A DNA stretch of 64,000 nt from Gammaproteobacteria bacterium (lineage in GTDB: Bacteria; Pseudomonadota; Gammaproteobacteria; Steroidobacterales; Steroidobacteraceae): the NCBI GenBank assembly GCA_011391405.1, contig JAABQQ010000249.1:1-64000 (forward strand), read 5' to 3'. The position numbers and the translations under genes were made by a program. Position 1 is the first letter of the stretch. Every line of letters starts with the position of its first letter. This document shows, in pieces, positions 19,215 to 27,930 of the stretch. The notes below the pieces were generated by a model. The model was given only the letters and a program-made list of their open reading frames with translations, was not told where the DNA came from and ran no database searches.

Positions 19215-20504
19215 ATGCCGGCCGGACCACGTTTCGAGCGTCTCGACGACTGGCTCGACTGGCAGCAGCAACTGCATCCGGCGACGATCGAGCTTGGCCT
19301 GCAGCGGATCTCCAGCGTCCTCGAGCGCACCGGTTGGATCAAGCCACGCGCGCCCGTCATCACGGTGGGCGGCACCAACGGCAAGGGTTCCTGTGTCGCG
19401 TTGCTCGATGCGGTGCTGCGTGCGAACGGCTATCGCGTCGCGACCTTCACCTCGCCGCACCTGATTGATTATCGCGAGCGCATCCGTATCGACGGCGCGA
19501 TGGCGTCCGCGGCTTCGCTCATCGCGGCCTTCGAGCGCGCGGCCGACGCACTCGGACCCGACTCGCTCACGTTCTTCGAATTCAACACGCTCGCCGCGCT
19601 GCTGATTTTCGCGACGTCGGTCCCCGACGTGATCGTGCTCGAGGTCGGTCTTGGCGGCCGGCTCGACTCCGTCAACGTCGTCGATCCTGACGTGGCCGTC
19701 GTCGTCTCGATCGGTCTCGATCACATGGATTGGCTCGGCCCCGACCTGGAATCCATCGGTCGCGAAAAGGCCGGTATTTTCCGTGCAGGGCGTCCGGCCG
19801 TGTGCGGTACGCCCGAGCCGCCGCGGTCCGTGCGCGAACGCGCGCACGAGATCGGCGCACGGCTGCAGGTGCGCGGCACCGATTTTGACGGTCGCGCGGC
19901 TGGCGCGGCGGGTTGGGACTTCACCGTCGGCGATCGAGTCGAGTTGGCCGCGCTGCCGTTGCCCTCGTTGCCGGGCCCGATCCAGGTCGCGAACGCCGCG
20001 ACGGCGCTGATGGCGCTCCATCAGCTACGGGACCGCCTGCCGTTGTCCCGCGAGGCGATCGCCCGGGGCCTGCGGTCCGCGCTGTTGCCCGGACGTTTCC
20101 AGCGCGTGCCGGATGCACGCGGCTTCGAGTGGGTACTCGACGTGGCCCACAACCCGGCTGCGGCGACGACGCTGGCCGCCAACCTGCGGGCGCTGCCGGT
20201 GACGGGTCGCACGTTCGCCGTCTGCGGCATGCTCGGCGACAAGGATGTGCCCGGCGTCATCGGTACCCTGCGCGACTCCATTGACCAGTGGTTTGCGGCC
20301 ACGGCGGAAGGTCCGCGGGCGATCGACGCCGCCGAACTCGGTCGCAGGGCAGGCAAGGCGGGCGTCCATCTGCAGCCGGTGGGCACGGTACCCGAGGCGA
20401 TGCAACGCGCCGCCGAGGTGGCGCGGGCGGGTGATCGCATCGTCGTGTTCGGTTCCTTCCACGTCGTCGGTCCGGCGCTCGCGGCCTTACGCGTTCCCCT
20501 ATAA
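19215..20504 (+). CDS. folC: Bifunctional dihydrofolate/folylpolyglutamate synthase
   Basis: A 429-residue Mur-ligase-family enzyme adding glutamate to dihydropteroate and folates. The ATP P-loop is VGGTNGKGS at residues 51-59; TFTSPHLIDYRERI, the VVSIGLDHMDWLG block and VLDVAHNP are all family marks. It lies 11 bases after accD, with the SPOR-domain gene starting 10 bases downstream, as in the conserved cluster. Confidence 0.95.
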   Translation: MPAGPRFERLDDWLDWQQQLHPATIELGLQRISSVLERTGWIKPRAPVITVGGTNGKGSCVALLDAVLRANGYRVATFTSPHLIDYRERIRIDGAMASAASLIAAFERAADALGPDSLTFFEFNTLAALLIFATSVPDVIVLEVGLGGRLDSVNVVDPDVAVVVSIGLDHMDWLGPDLESIGREKAGIFRAGRPAVCGTPEPPRSVRERAHEIGARLQVRGTDFDGRAAGAAGWDFTVGDRVELAALPLPSLPGPIQVANAATALMALHQLRDRLPLSREAIARGLRSALLPGRFQRVPDARGFEWVLDVAHNPAAATTLAANLRALPVTGRTFAVCGMLGDKDVPGVIGTLRDSIDQWFAATAEGPRAIDAAELGRRAGKAGVHLQPVGTVPEAMQRAAEVARAGDRIVVFGSFHVVGPALAALRVPL

Positions 20505-20514
20505 TCCTCGCGCG

Positions 20515-21174
20515 ATGGAAGAACCACTGAAGGCCAGGCTGATCGGCGCAAGCATTCTTGTGTTGCTGGCGGTCGCCCTGGTGCCGGAACTGCTCTCGGG
20601 CCCGAAGGATTCCGCAGCCGGCGGGGCGGCGGCGGGCGGCGCGAAAAACACGCGCACCGTCACCATCGACCTCGGCGGGGCGGTGGCAGACGGCGCCAGG
20701 CTTGAGCCTCGTCCGGAGGACGCAGCGGCACCGGCCACGGCCCAGACGTTACCGACCGTCGATTCGCCTGCGCCTGCGCCAGCGCCGGTGACTGAGGCGC
20801 CAACTGCGTCGACGTCGAAGGACCAAACTGCGGCTATGGAGGAACCTGCGGCCATGGAGGAAGCGGTGACGCCACCTGTGCGGGCACTGGAGGCAAGGCC
20901 TGCCGCGATCGAACCCGTGGTGCAGGCGGTCGCTCCGGCCAAAGGCGAGTTCTCGGTGCAGGTGGGGGCGTTCGGTTCCGAGGCCACGGCCCGCAAGCTC
21001 GTGGCCGACCTCAAGGCCGACGGCATGCCGGCGTACATCGCGCCGCTGTCCAAGTCCGGCAAGACATTGCATCGGGTCCGGGCGGGACCCGTGCCCGACC
21101 GGGCAGCTGCGGATAAACTCGCTGCGAGGCTCAAAGCCCGTGGCCTGCCGGTGTCCGTCGTCTCCGGCGGCTGA
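20515..21174 (+). CDS. SPOR-domain membrane protein (DedD-like)
   Basis: A 219-residue bitopic protein. A short cytoplasmic start and a transmembrane helix (RLIGASILVLLAVALVPELL, residues about 8-28) precede a long Pro/Ala/Thr-rich periplasmic linker and a C-terminal SPOR domain from about residue 143 (GEFSVQVGAFGSEATARKL). SPOR domains bind denuded peptidoglycan at the division septum. Its place between folC and cvpA is that of E. coli dedD. A TATAAT sequence at 20500-20505, inside the end of folC, could be a -10 element but has no clear -35 partner. Confidence 0.87.
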   Translation: MEEPLKARLIGASILVLLAVALVPELLSGPKDSAAGGAAAGGAKNTRTVTIDLGGAVADGARLEPRPEDAAAPATAQTLPTVDSPAPAPAPVTEAPTASTSKDQTAAMEEPAAMEEAVTPPVRALEARPAAIEPVVQAVAPAKGEFSVQVGAFGSEATARKLVADLKADGMPAYIAPLSKSGKTLHRVRAGPVPDRAAADKLAARLKARGLPVSVVSGG

Positions 21175-21184
21175 TGCCCCCCTC

Positions 21185-21193
21185 TGCTAGAAT
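21185..21193 (+). promoter_or_regulatory. Possible extended -10 promoter before cvpA
   Basis: TGCTAGAAT (TGn plus TAGAAT) lies 40 bases before the cvpA ATG, in the short gap after the SPOR gene. No convincing -35 is seen, as is common for extended -10 promoters. Confidence 0.3.
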
Positions 21194-21232
21194 TCGCCCC
21201 TTCAAATTGGTTGCCAGGACCCACCCGGCCGC

Positions 21233-21739
21233 ATGACGACCGTCGACTACAGCCTTATCGCCATCGTCCTGATTTCCTTGCTGTTCGGAGCAATCCGGGG
21301 ATTCCTGCGCGAGTCAGTGGCGCTGCTCGGTTGGCTGGTGGGCCTCTGGCTCGCCTGGCGCTACGCGCCCGCCGTGCAGCCCTACCTGGGTGGCTCCCTC
21401 ACGGACACTGAACTCCAGGTCTGGGTTGCCCGGATGATCCTGCTGCTCGCTGCGGTGCTGGCGGCCTGGGTCATCGGCAGCCTGCTGGGTTACCTCGTGC
21501 AGCGCTCGGGACTCACGCTCGGCCTCGACCGCATCCTGGGCGGTGTGTTCGGCCTGGTCCGTGGCGCGGTCATCGTCGGCTTCGCTGTCATGCTGGCGCA
21601 GGCTGCGCAGATGCAGGACGAATCGTGGTGGAAAGAGTCCAGGTTGATTCCTGTGGGCGTAGAAATGGCCTCCGTGCTGAGTGGCTATGTCGAAACCGGG
21701 CGCAAGGTCATCGACGACGTCGCCGAGTCGAGTACCTGA
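21233..21739 (+). CDS. cvpA: CvpA-family inner membrane protein
   Basis: A 168-residue protein with four predicted transmembrane segments (beginning about residues 5, 29, 64 and 102), belonging to the CvpA family needed for colicin V export in E. coli and linked to envelope stress tolerance. [19 protein letters not shown] and [12 protein letters not shown] are family hallmarks. It is immediately upstream of purF, as in E. coli. Confidence 0.92.
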   Translation: MTTVDYSLIAIVLISLLFGAIRGFLRESVALLGWLVGLWLAWRYAPAVQPYLGGSLTDTELQVWVARMILLLAAVLAAWVIGSLLGYLVQRSGLTLGLDRILGGVFGLVRGAVIVGFAVMLAQAAQMQDESWWKESRLIPVGVEMASVLSGYVETGRKVIDDVAESST

Positions 21740-21749
21740 GGGCGCAACC

Positions 21750-23261
21750 ATGTGTGGCATCGTCGGTATCGTGGGTTTCACGCCAGTCAACCAGCAGATC
21801 TACGACGCGCTCACCGTCCTGCAGCATCGTGGACAGGACGCGGCAGGCATCATGACCGAGCACGAAGGCGCGCTGTACCTGCGCAAAGACGTGGGCCTCG
21901 TGCGTGACGTGTTCCAGCAGCGGCATATGCTGCAGCTGAAGGGCAACATCGGCATCGGCCATGTGCGCTACCCGACGGCCGGCTGCGACAGTTCCGACGA
22001 GGCGCAGCCGTTCTACGTCAATGCGCCGTATGGCATCTGCCTCGCCCACAACGGCAACCTCACCAACGCCCGGCAGCTCGCGGACGTGCTGATGCGCGAA
22101 GACCGCCGGCACTTGAACACCTCGTCCGACTCCGAAGTGCTGCTCAACGTGCTCGCAAGCGAACTGCAGCGGTTCGGTACGACGAGTGCCTCGGCTGCCG
22201 ACATCTTCGCCGCGATCAGCGCCACGTTCCGCCGGATCCAGGGCGGCTACGCTGTCGTCGCGATGATCCTCGGCCACGGCGTGATCGGCTTCCGCGATCC
22301 GCACGGCATCCGTCCGCTGGTCATCGGCAAGCGCGATACGCCGCGCGGCCGCGAGCACATGATCGCGTCGGAAAGCGTCGCGCTCGACCAGAGCGGCTTC
22401 GAGCTGATGCGCGACGTGGGTCCGGGAGAGGCCGTCTACATCGACGAGACCGGCCGCCTGCACACGAAGCAGTGCGCAAACCCCGTGCGTCACACGCCGT
22501 GCATTTTCGAGTACGTGTACTTTGCGCGGCCCGATTCGATCATCGACAACATCTCGGTCTACAAGGCGCGCCTGCGCATGGGCGAACTGCTGGCGGACAA
22601 GATCCGCCGCACGCGCCCGCACCACGACATCGACGTCGTGATCCCGATTCCGGACACCAGCCGCACGAGCGCGATGCAGGTCGCGCAGATCCTCGGCGTC
22701 AAGTACCGCGAGGGGTTCATCAAGAACCGCTACATCGGCCGCACCTTCATCATGCCGGAGCAGGGCCAGCGCAAGAAGTCGGTGCGCAACAAGCTCAATG
22801 CGATCGATCTCGAGTTCCGCGGCAAGAACGTGCTGCTGGTCGACGACTCGATCGTGCGCGGCACGACGTCGGCGCAGATCATCGAGATCGCGCGCGAAGC
22901 GGGCGCCAACAAGGTGTATTTCGCCTCGGCCGCGCCGCCGGTGCGTTATCCGAACGTCTACGGCATCGACATGCCGGCGGCTTCCGAACTCGTGGCGGCC
23001 GGCCGCACGGAAGACGAAGTCGCCAGGCTGATCGGCGCGGACTGGCTGATCTACCAGGACCTCGACGACCTCGTGAAGGCCGTGCGCCACCACGACTCGG
23101 GCGTGAGCCAGTTCGACACGTCGTGCTTCTCGGGCGAGTACGTCACCGGCGACATCACGCCCGAATACCTCGACCGGCTGCAGCGCGAGCGATCGGATCT
23201 CGCGAAGCAGACCCGTAACACCGGCACCGCTGCTTCCGGCGTGTTGAAGGCCGTCGTCTGA
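21750..23261 (+). CDS. purF: Amidophosphoribosyltransferase
   Basis: A 503-residue enzyme catalysing the first committed step of purine synthesis. The start is the ATG giving [10 protein letters not shown], whose Cys becomes the N-terminal glutaminase nucleophile after Met removal; an in-frame upstream extension would block that. The PRPP-binding loop [12 protein letters not shown] is near residues 363-375. Unlike the Bacillus enzyme there is no Cys-containing propeptide. It lies 10 bases after cvpA. Confidence 0.97.
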   Translation: MCGIVGIVGFTPVNQQIYDALTVLQHRGQDAAGIMTEHEGALYLRKDVGLVRDVFQQRHMLQLKGNIGIGHVRYPTAGCDSSDEAQPFYVNAPYGICLAHNGNLTNARQLADVLMREDRRHLNTSSDSEVLLNVLASELQRFGTTSASAADIFAAISATFRRIQGGYAVVAMILGHGVIGFRDPHGIRPLVIGKRDTPRGREHMIASESVALDQSGFELMRDVGPGEAVYIDETGRLHTKQCANPVRHTPCIFEYVYFARPDSIIDNISVYKARLRMGELLADKIRRTRPHHDIDVVIPIPDTSRTSAMQVAQILGVKYREGFIKNRYIGRTFIMPEQGQRKKSVRNKLNAIDLEFRGKNVLLVDDSIVRGTTSAQIIEIAREAGANKVYFASAAPPVRYPNVYGIDMPAASELVAAGRTEDEVARLIGADWLIYQDLDDLVKAVRHHDSGVSQFDTSCFSGEYVTGDITPEYLDRLQRERSDLAKQTRNTGTAASGVLKAVV

Positions 23262-23338
23262 CGCGTCGCCTGACCCCGCGCAACATCCTCCTGGATTGCT
23301 TTCGTGCCGCGCTCGTCGCCGTCGACGGACGGCGGGTC

Positions 23339-24526
23339 GTGCAGCAGGAACTCACCAGACGACCACTGCGCGGTCCGTGGCACGTGGTCGCAGTTGGCAA
23401 GGCTGCGGCAGCGATGGCGCAAGGTGCGGTCGCGGCGCTAGGCTCACAGATTGCCGGTGGCGTGATCGTCGTCCCGGTCGATCACGTCCCGACCGGCTTC
23501 AATCCGGGGACCCACGGCCTGCACGTATCGTACGGATCGCATCCTTTGCCGGACGAGGCGAGCCTCGCCGCCGGCCAGAGGGTTGCCGACTTCGTCTCGG
23601 GACTGGATGCCAAAGCGCAGGTGCTGTTCCTGGTCTCCGGCGGTGCTTCGAGCCTCGTCGACTGGCTCGTTCCTGGCGCCAGTCTCGCGGATCTGCAGAC
23701 GTTGAATCGCTGGGCACTGAATTCGGGCGCAGCCATCGCGCAGGTCAATGCCTTGCGCCGGCGCATCTCGAGATTGAAGGGCGGTGGTCTCGCGCGAATC
23801 GCACTCGACCGGCGAACGCACGCCCTGATGATTTCCGACGTGCCTGGCGACGATCCGCGCATCATCGGTTCCGGACTGCTGCATGCGTTCCCGGATGAGC
23901 CTGCAGGCGAGCAGGGCGCAGCAGCACTGCCGCCGGAGCTGCACGATCTTCTGGACCGACTCCATTCGAGTCCGCAGACCATCGCAGGCGTGCCTGCGGT
24001 GCCGGTGCGGATCGTGGCATCGGCTGGGTCGGCTTGTCGCGCTGCGGCAGCAGCGGCACGCGCACAAGGGCTGCAGGCCCGCCTGGTGCGGACTCGCATC
24101 GACGGTGACGCGGCCGACCTCGGGGTCCGCTTTGTCGCGTCGCTCGCGCGGCAGCCAGAAGGTGTCGTGCAGATCCGGGGGGGCGAATCCACCGTGAGCC
24201 TGCCAGCGCAGCCGGGTCGCGGTGGCCGGAACCAGCACCTGGCGCTCGCCGCCGCGCTCGAACTCGAACGCCGCGGACTGCACGATGCGCACCTGCTCGC
24301 CGCTGGCACGGATGGAATCGATGGCGCTGGCAGTGATGCGGGTGCGCTGGTCGACGACGAGACGTGCCAGCGTGGACGCGACGCGGGCTGCGATCCCATC
24401 GTCTCGCTCGCACGCGCGGATTCCGGTACTTTTCTCGAGGCGGCGGGTGATCTGCTGCATACTGGACCGACGCTGACGAATGTCGGCGATCTCGTGCTGG
24501 GGCTGCGGCTGGGAGGGCATGGATGA
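23339..24526 (+). CDS. Glycerate 2-kinase / DUF4147 (MOFRL) family protein
   Basis: At least 395 residues of the glycerate kinase type II (TtuD/GckA-like) family, which phosphorylates glycerate at position 2; older annotations call it hydroxypyruvate reductase. VVAVGKAAAAMAQG, LFLVSGGASSLVDW, INALRRRIS-like VNALRRRISRLKGGGLA and the C-terminal GTDGIDG are diagnostic. Homology-like sequence continues upstream of this GTG (TPRNILLDCFRAALVAVDGR) back to 23258, where only CTG codons could start, overlapping the purF stop. The stop overlaps the next gene by 4 bases. Confidence 0.83.
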   Translation: MQQELTRRPLRGPWHVVAVGKAAAAMAQGAVAALGSQIAGGVIVVPVDHVPTGFNPGTHGLHVSYGSHPLPDEASLAAGQRVADFVSGLDAKAQVLFLVSGGASSLVDWLVPGASLADLQTLNRWALNSGAAIAQVNALRRRISRLKGGGLARIALDRRTHALMISDVPGDDPRIIGSGLLHAFPDEPAGEQGAAALPPELHDLLDRLHSSPQTIAGVPAVPVRIVASAGSACRAAAAAARAQGLQARLVRTRIDGDAADLGVRFVASLARQPEGVVQIRGGESTVSLPAQPGRGGRNQHLALAAALELERRGLHDAHLLAAGTDGIDGAGSDAGALVDDETCQRGRDAGCDPIVSLARADSGTFLEAAGDLLHTGPTLTNVGDLVLGLRLGGHG

Positions 24527-25773
24527 CGTTGCGGGCATTGATCGTGAGCGACCGTGCGGATTACCGGCAGCAGCTCGCGCATCACGTGACGCTCGAATGG
24601 CGCGATGCGTTGCCGGCCGAATACGAACCCGCAACGCGCGGACGCCTGCCCGCAGGATTCACCGGTATCGCGTACGACGTCGTGCTGCTCGACCACGAAG
24701 TGCAGGACTCGCGTGGCCTGGAATGGCTCGAGGACCTGACCGACCGACCGGGTTTTCCGCCCATCGTTTACTTCGCGCCCGGCGGTGCCGGTGCAGTCGG
24801 GGACAAGGCAAGGTCCGTGGGCGCGCTGGCCGTGTTGACGCGCACGGACTTCGAGCATGCGGACCTGTGTGACGCACTGCGGACGGCGCTGGCCAGTCGC
24901 CGCAACGTGCTGGCGGAAACCTCACGCGCGGCGCGCGAACAGTGTCCGCCTGATCGCTTCGGTTCGGTGCGCATCCGCGGCCATCGCTGCCTGCGCCGCC
25001 TCGCCGTGGGCGGTTCCTCGAGCGTATTCCTCGCCGAAAACGTGCGCACGGGTGAGCAGCGCGTCCTCAAGATTTTCCGGCAGGTGCCGGATATCGTCGA
25101 AGGCAGCACGACGTTCGATCGTTTCCTGCGCGAATTCGATCTCGTGGCGCACCTGCGGCATCCGAACATCGCGCGCATCTTCGACATCGGCGTCGCGGAC
25201 GACCATCTCTACCTTGCCATGGAATTCTTTCCGGGCGGCGACCTGCGTTCGCGCATGCGTGAACGTCTCGACCCGCGGCAGGCGCTGGGCTACGTGCGGC
25301 AGATGGCGGCCGCGCTCGGCGCACTGCACGAGGTCGGCGTCCTGCATCGCGACGTGAAACCGGGCAACCTGCTGCTGCGCGAGGACGGCTCGGCGGCTTT
25401 CATCGATTTTGGACTCGCGCGCCAGCTGAGCCTGGAAAGCGATATCACTGGCATCGGTACGATCTTCGGCACGCCGCACTACATGAGCCCCGAGCAGGGG
25501 CATGGCTCGCCGCTCGACGTACGCAGCGATCTCTACAGTCTCGGCGTGGTGTTGTTCGAGATGCTGACCGGGGGCAAACCGTATATCGCGGAAACACCGC
25601 TCGCGGTGATCTACATGCACGCCAATTCGCCGGTCCCGTGCCTGCCGCAGAACCTTGCGCACCTGCAACCGTTGCTCGATGGCTTGCTCGCGAAGAAGCC
25701 GGCTGACCGCCTGCCGTCGGCCGCAGCGATCGTCGCGAACATCGACGAGCTGCTCAAGAGCGCTGCGGCCTGA
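24523..25773 (+). CDS. Degenerate receiver domain fused to Ser/Thr protein kinase
   Basis: A 416-residue two-domain protein. Residues 1-125 resemble a CheY receiver, with VVLLDHE carrying the Asp-57 phospho-acceptor position, but the switch Thr/Ser and the conserved Lys are not apparent (VYFAPGG, AVLTRTD). Residues about 153-412 are a Hanks-type kinase: Gly-rich loop AVGGSSSVF, Lys183, catalytic HRDVKPGN (Asp277) and DFG at 295-297, followed by GTPHYMSPEQ. There is no transmembrane helix, so it is cytosolic. ATGA overlap with the DUF4147 gene suggests co-expression. The function is unknown; it could link an input to phosphorylation of metabolic proteins. Confidence 0.85.
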   Translation: MTLRALIVSDRADYRQQLAHHVTLEWRDALPAEYEPATRGRLPAGFTGIAYDVVLLDHEVQDSRGLEWLEDLTDRPGFPPIVYFAPGGAGAVGDKARSVGALAVLTRTDFEHADLCDALRTALASRRNVLAETSRAAREQCPPDRFGSVRIRGHRCLRRLAVGGSSSVFLAENVRTGEQRVLKIFRQVPDIVEGSTTFDRFLREFDLVAHLRHPNIARIFDIGVADDHLYLAMEFFPGGDLRSRMRERLDPRQALGYVRQMAAALGALHEVGVLHRDVKPGNLLLREDGSAAFIDFGLARQLSLESDITGIGTIFGTPHYMSPEQGHGSPLDVRSDLYSLGVVLFEMLTGGKPYIAETPLAVIYMHANSPVPCLPQNLAHLQPLLDGLLAKKPADRLPSAAAIVANIDELLKSAAA

Positions 25774-25783
25774 GGTCTCGCCG

Positions 25784-26374
25784 GTGAGCCTTCCCGTCGT
25801 GCTGCAGTCGACGACCGACCCGCGCTGGTTCCAGCTCGCCGTGGAGCGTTGGCAGGATCTGCTGCTCGATCACGCGAATTGCGAGAAGAAAGCCGCGTCC
25901 ACGGCGCTCGCCCTGATGTTCTCTTACCCCGAGGACTTCGAGCTGGCTGACCGCATGTCACGCCTGGCGCGCGAGGAGTTGCGGCATTTTGAATTGGTGC
26001 AGCAGCAACTGACAGCGCTGCAGGTGCCGTTCCGGCGCCTGAGCCCGTCACGCTATGCGGCGGGCCTGCGCAAGACGCTGCGGCCTACGGAACACGAGCG
26101 CCGGATGGACCTGCTGCTGCTCGGCGCGTTGATCGAGGCGCGTTCGCACGAGCGGTTCATGGGTTTGATTCCGTTGCTCGGCGAACCCCTCGGCCCGTTC
26201 TACGCGTCGCTGGCGGCAGCCGAGGCCCGTCACGCCGGCCTCTACCTGCGCCTGGCGGACAAGCGCGGCGACGGTGCGCGGGAGCGCCTGCAGCAGTTGG
26301 CAGCGGTCGAGGCGGAGCTTGCCGTGGCACCGGACGCCGAGTTCCGGTTCCACTCGGGCACGCCGGAAAGGTGA
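25784..26374 (+). CDS. miaE: tRNA-(ms2io6A)37 hydroxylase
   Basis: A 196-residue non-haem di-iron monooxygenase hydroxylating ms2i6A at tRNA position 37. Ferritin-like helices carry the iron ligands in HANCEKKA, REELRHFE, IEARSHERF and AEARHAGLY. The start is the GTG giving MSLPVVLQSTTD; upstream in-frame sequence is a shadow of the kinase gene. The stop falls inside the purine-rich repeat that also holds the lpxH stop on the other strand. Confidence 0.92.
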   Translation: MSLPVVLQSTTDPRWFQLAVERWQDLLLDHANCEKKAASTALALMFSYPEDFELADRMSRLAREELRHFELVQQQLTALQVPFRRLSPSRYAAGLRKTLRPTEHERRMDLLLLGALIEARSHERFMGLIPLLGEPLGPFYASLAAAEARHAGLYLRLADKRGDGARERLQQLAAVEAELAVAPDAEFRFHSGTPER

Positions 26375-26486
26375 GGAAGGGGAGGAAGGGCAAGAAGGGC
26401 AGGAAGGGCAGGAAGGTGAGGAAGGGGAAGAACTCGAACTTCCGGACCTTCCCGTCCTTCTTGCCCTTCTTCCCCTTCCTCACCTT
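26368..26486. repeat. Purine-rich direct and inverted repeat between miaE and lpxH
   Basis: An AAGGTGAGGAAGGGG-type unit starts at 26368 and again at about 26413, and is present in inverted form at 26456-26486. The outer arms (26368-26398 and 26456-26486) match over 31 bases with one mismatch. The stop codons of miaE and lpxH, on opposite strands, both lie in the same position of this unit. It could form a long hairpin or triplex-prone tract and may end transcription from both sides. Confidence 0.8.
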
Positions 26487-27217
26487 CCCAGTGTCCGCAG
26501 CTCCACGCCATCATCGCGCCACTCGAGCACGCTCCCTTGCGTGTACCAGTCGCCGAGCACAATGCGGCGCGCCGGCTTACCGTCCACGTCAAGCGAATGA
26601 ATCGCCGGGCGATGGGTATGCCCATGCACCAGCGTGCTGACGCGAGCCTGCCGCAGCGAGGCGACGATTTCGGCTGGCGTCACGTCCATGATCTCGGCCG
26701 CCGTGGCGCCCACGTGCATCTGGCTGCCCGCCCGTAATTTCCTGCCCAGCTTGCGCCGTGACTCGAGGCTCAGGTGGCGCAGCAGAAAAAGCGTGAGCGG
26801 ATTGCGCAGGATCCGTCGCAGGCGCTGGTAGCTGGTGTCGCCAGTGCACAATACGTCGCCGTGCATCAGCAGCACACGTTCGCCATGCAGGTCGACGACG
26901 GTGCCGTCCTCGAGCAGGGTGCAACCGGTCTCCGCGGCGAAGCGCGAGCCGATGAGAAAATCCCGGTTGCCGTGCATGAAATACGTGGGTACCCCCGCAT
27001 CGTGCAGTGCGCGCAGTTCCGCAACGATCGAGCGCACTGCCGGAGCGGGGTCGTCATCGCCGAGCCAGGCTTCGAACAGGTCGCCGAGGATGTAGAGCGC
27101 ACGCGCTGCGCGAGCCTCGCCGCGCAGGAAGTCCACGAACTGTCGCGCGATCCCGGGTGCCGAGGGATCGAGGTGCAGGTCCGAGATCAGCAGCGTCTTG
27201 CGGCGGTCGGCGTTCAC
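26480..27217 (-). CDS. lpxH: UDP-2,3-diacylglucosamine diphosphatase
   Basis: A 245-residue calcineurin-like phosphoesterase of lipid A synthesis, hydrolysing UDP-2,3-diacylglucosamine to lipid X at the inner membrane. Metal-ligand motifs are all present: [28 protein letters not shown] and HGHTHRP. This proves an LPS-bearing outer membrane. It overlaps the cyclophilin gene upstream by 4 bases. Confidence 0.95.
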   Translation of the reverse strand: MNADRRKTLLISDLHLDPSAPGIARQFVDFLRGEARAARALYILGDLFEAWLGDDDPAPAVRSIVAELRALHDAGVPTYFMHGNRDFLIGSRFAAETGCTLLEDGTVVDLHGERVLLMHGDVLCTGDTSYQRLRRILRNPLTLFLLRHLSLESRRKLGRKLRAGSQMHVGATAAEIMDVTPAEIVASLRQARVSTLVHGHTHRPAIHSLDVDGKPARRIVLGDWYTQGSVLEWRDDGVELRTLGR

Positions 27218-27822
27218 TTGGGCGTTGCAGCCTCGCCGGCGATGCGGACGGTCGAGATGACGACCGGCTGCAGGGGCGCGTCTTCCTGGAATGAGCCGCT
27301 CGAGCCCGTCGCGACGCTGGCGATCCGCTCGACGACGTCCATGCCTTCGACCACGCGCCCGAAAACCGCGTACCCCCAGCGCGTGGGGGAGGGGTCGAGC
27401 GCGATGTTGTCGGCAACGTTGACATAGAACTGGGACGTCCCGCTGTGCGGATCCCCGGTGCGCGCCAGGGCGACCGTGCCGCGCCGGTTGCTCAGGCCAT
27501 TGCCGCTTTCATTGGGTACGCCGCCGCGGACCGGCTTTTCGGTGCCGTCCGGCAGGTAGCCACCCCCCTGGATCACGAAATTGCCGATGACCCGGTGGAA
27601 GATCGTGCCGTCGTAATGCTGGTCACGGACGTATTGCAGGAAACTCACCGCGGTGAGCGGTGCCCGTGCCGGGTCGACCTCGACCGTGAAGGCGCCCAGC
27701 GTCGTTTCAAAGCGGACCCGCTGCAGTCCGGCCGGCGCGGCGTCCTGCGACCACGCGGGTGTACACAGCCCAGCGGCGAGCAGCAGCATGATTCGCGAGA
27801 AAATCGGCAAACTCAGGGACAT
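27214..27822 (-). CDS. Periplasmic cyclophilin-type peptidyl-prolyl isomerase
   Basis: A 202-residue PpiA-like isomerase with a signal peptide ([16 protein letters not shown]) and the cyclophilin core [33 protein letters not shown] and [14 protein letters not shown]. It assists folding of exported proteins. The start is placed at the ATG giving MSLSLPIF; a second Met at residue 12 would also leave a signal peptide. Much longer upstream reading is a shadow of gltX. It shares the lpxH transcript, a conserved arrangement. Confidence 0.92.
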   Translation of the reverse strand: MSLSLPIFSRIMLLLAAGLCTPAWSQDAAPAGLQRVRFETTLGAFTVEVDPARAPLTAVSFLQYVRDQHYDGTIFHRVIGNFVIQGGGYLPDGTEKPVRGGVPNESGNGLSNRRGTVALARTGDPHSGTSQFYVNVADNIALDPSPTRWGYAVFGRVVEGMDVVERIASVATGSSGSFQEDAPLQPVVISTVRIAGEAATPK

Positions 27823-27930
27823 CAGGCACCTGCCAATCAAAGAACACTGCGCGGATGGTAAGCGTCCCGGGGGCCACGGGCCAGCGCCGGACGAGAAGGC
27901 AATCGACCCGATCCGGTAAGATGCGCGGCC

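Noticed and set aside
18423-20021. 532-residue minus-strand ORF
   Set aside because: It is antisense to accD and folC, both of which carry full family motifs.
26371-26640. Lys/Gly-rich small ORF (GRKGKKGRKGRK)
   Set aside because: Its sequence is just the purine repeat between miaE and lpxH read as protein.
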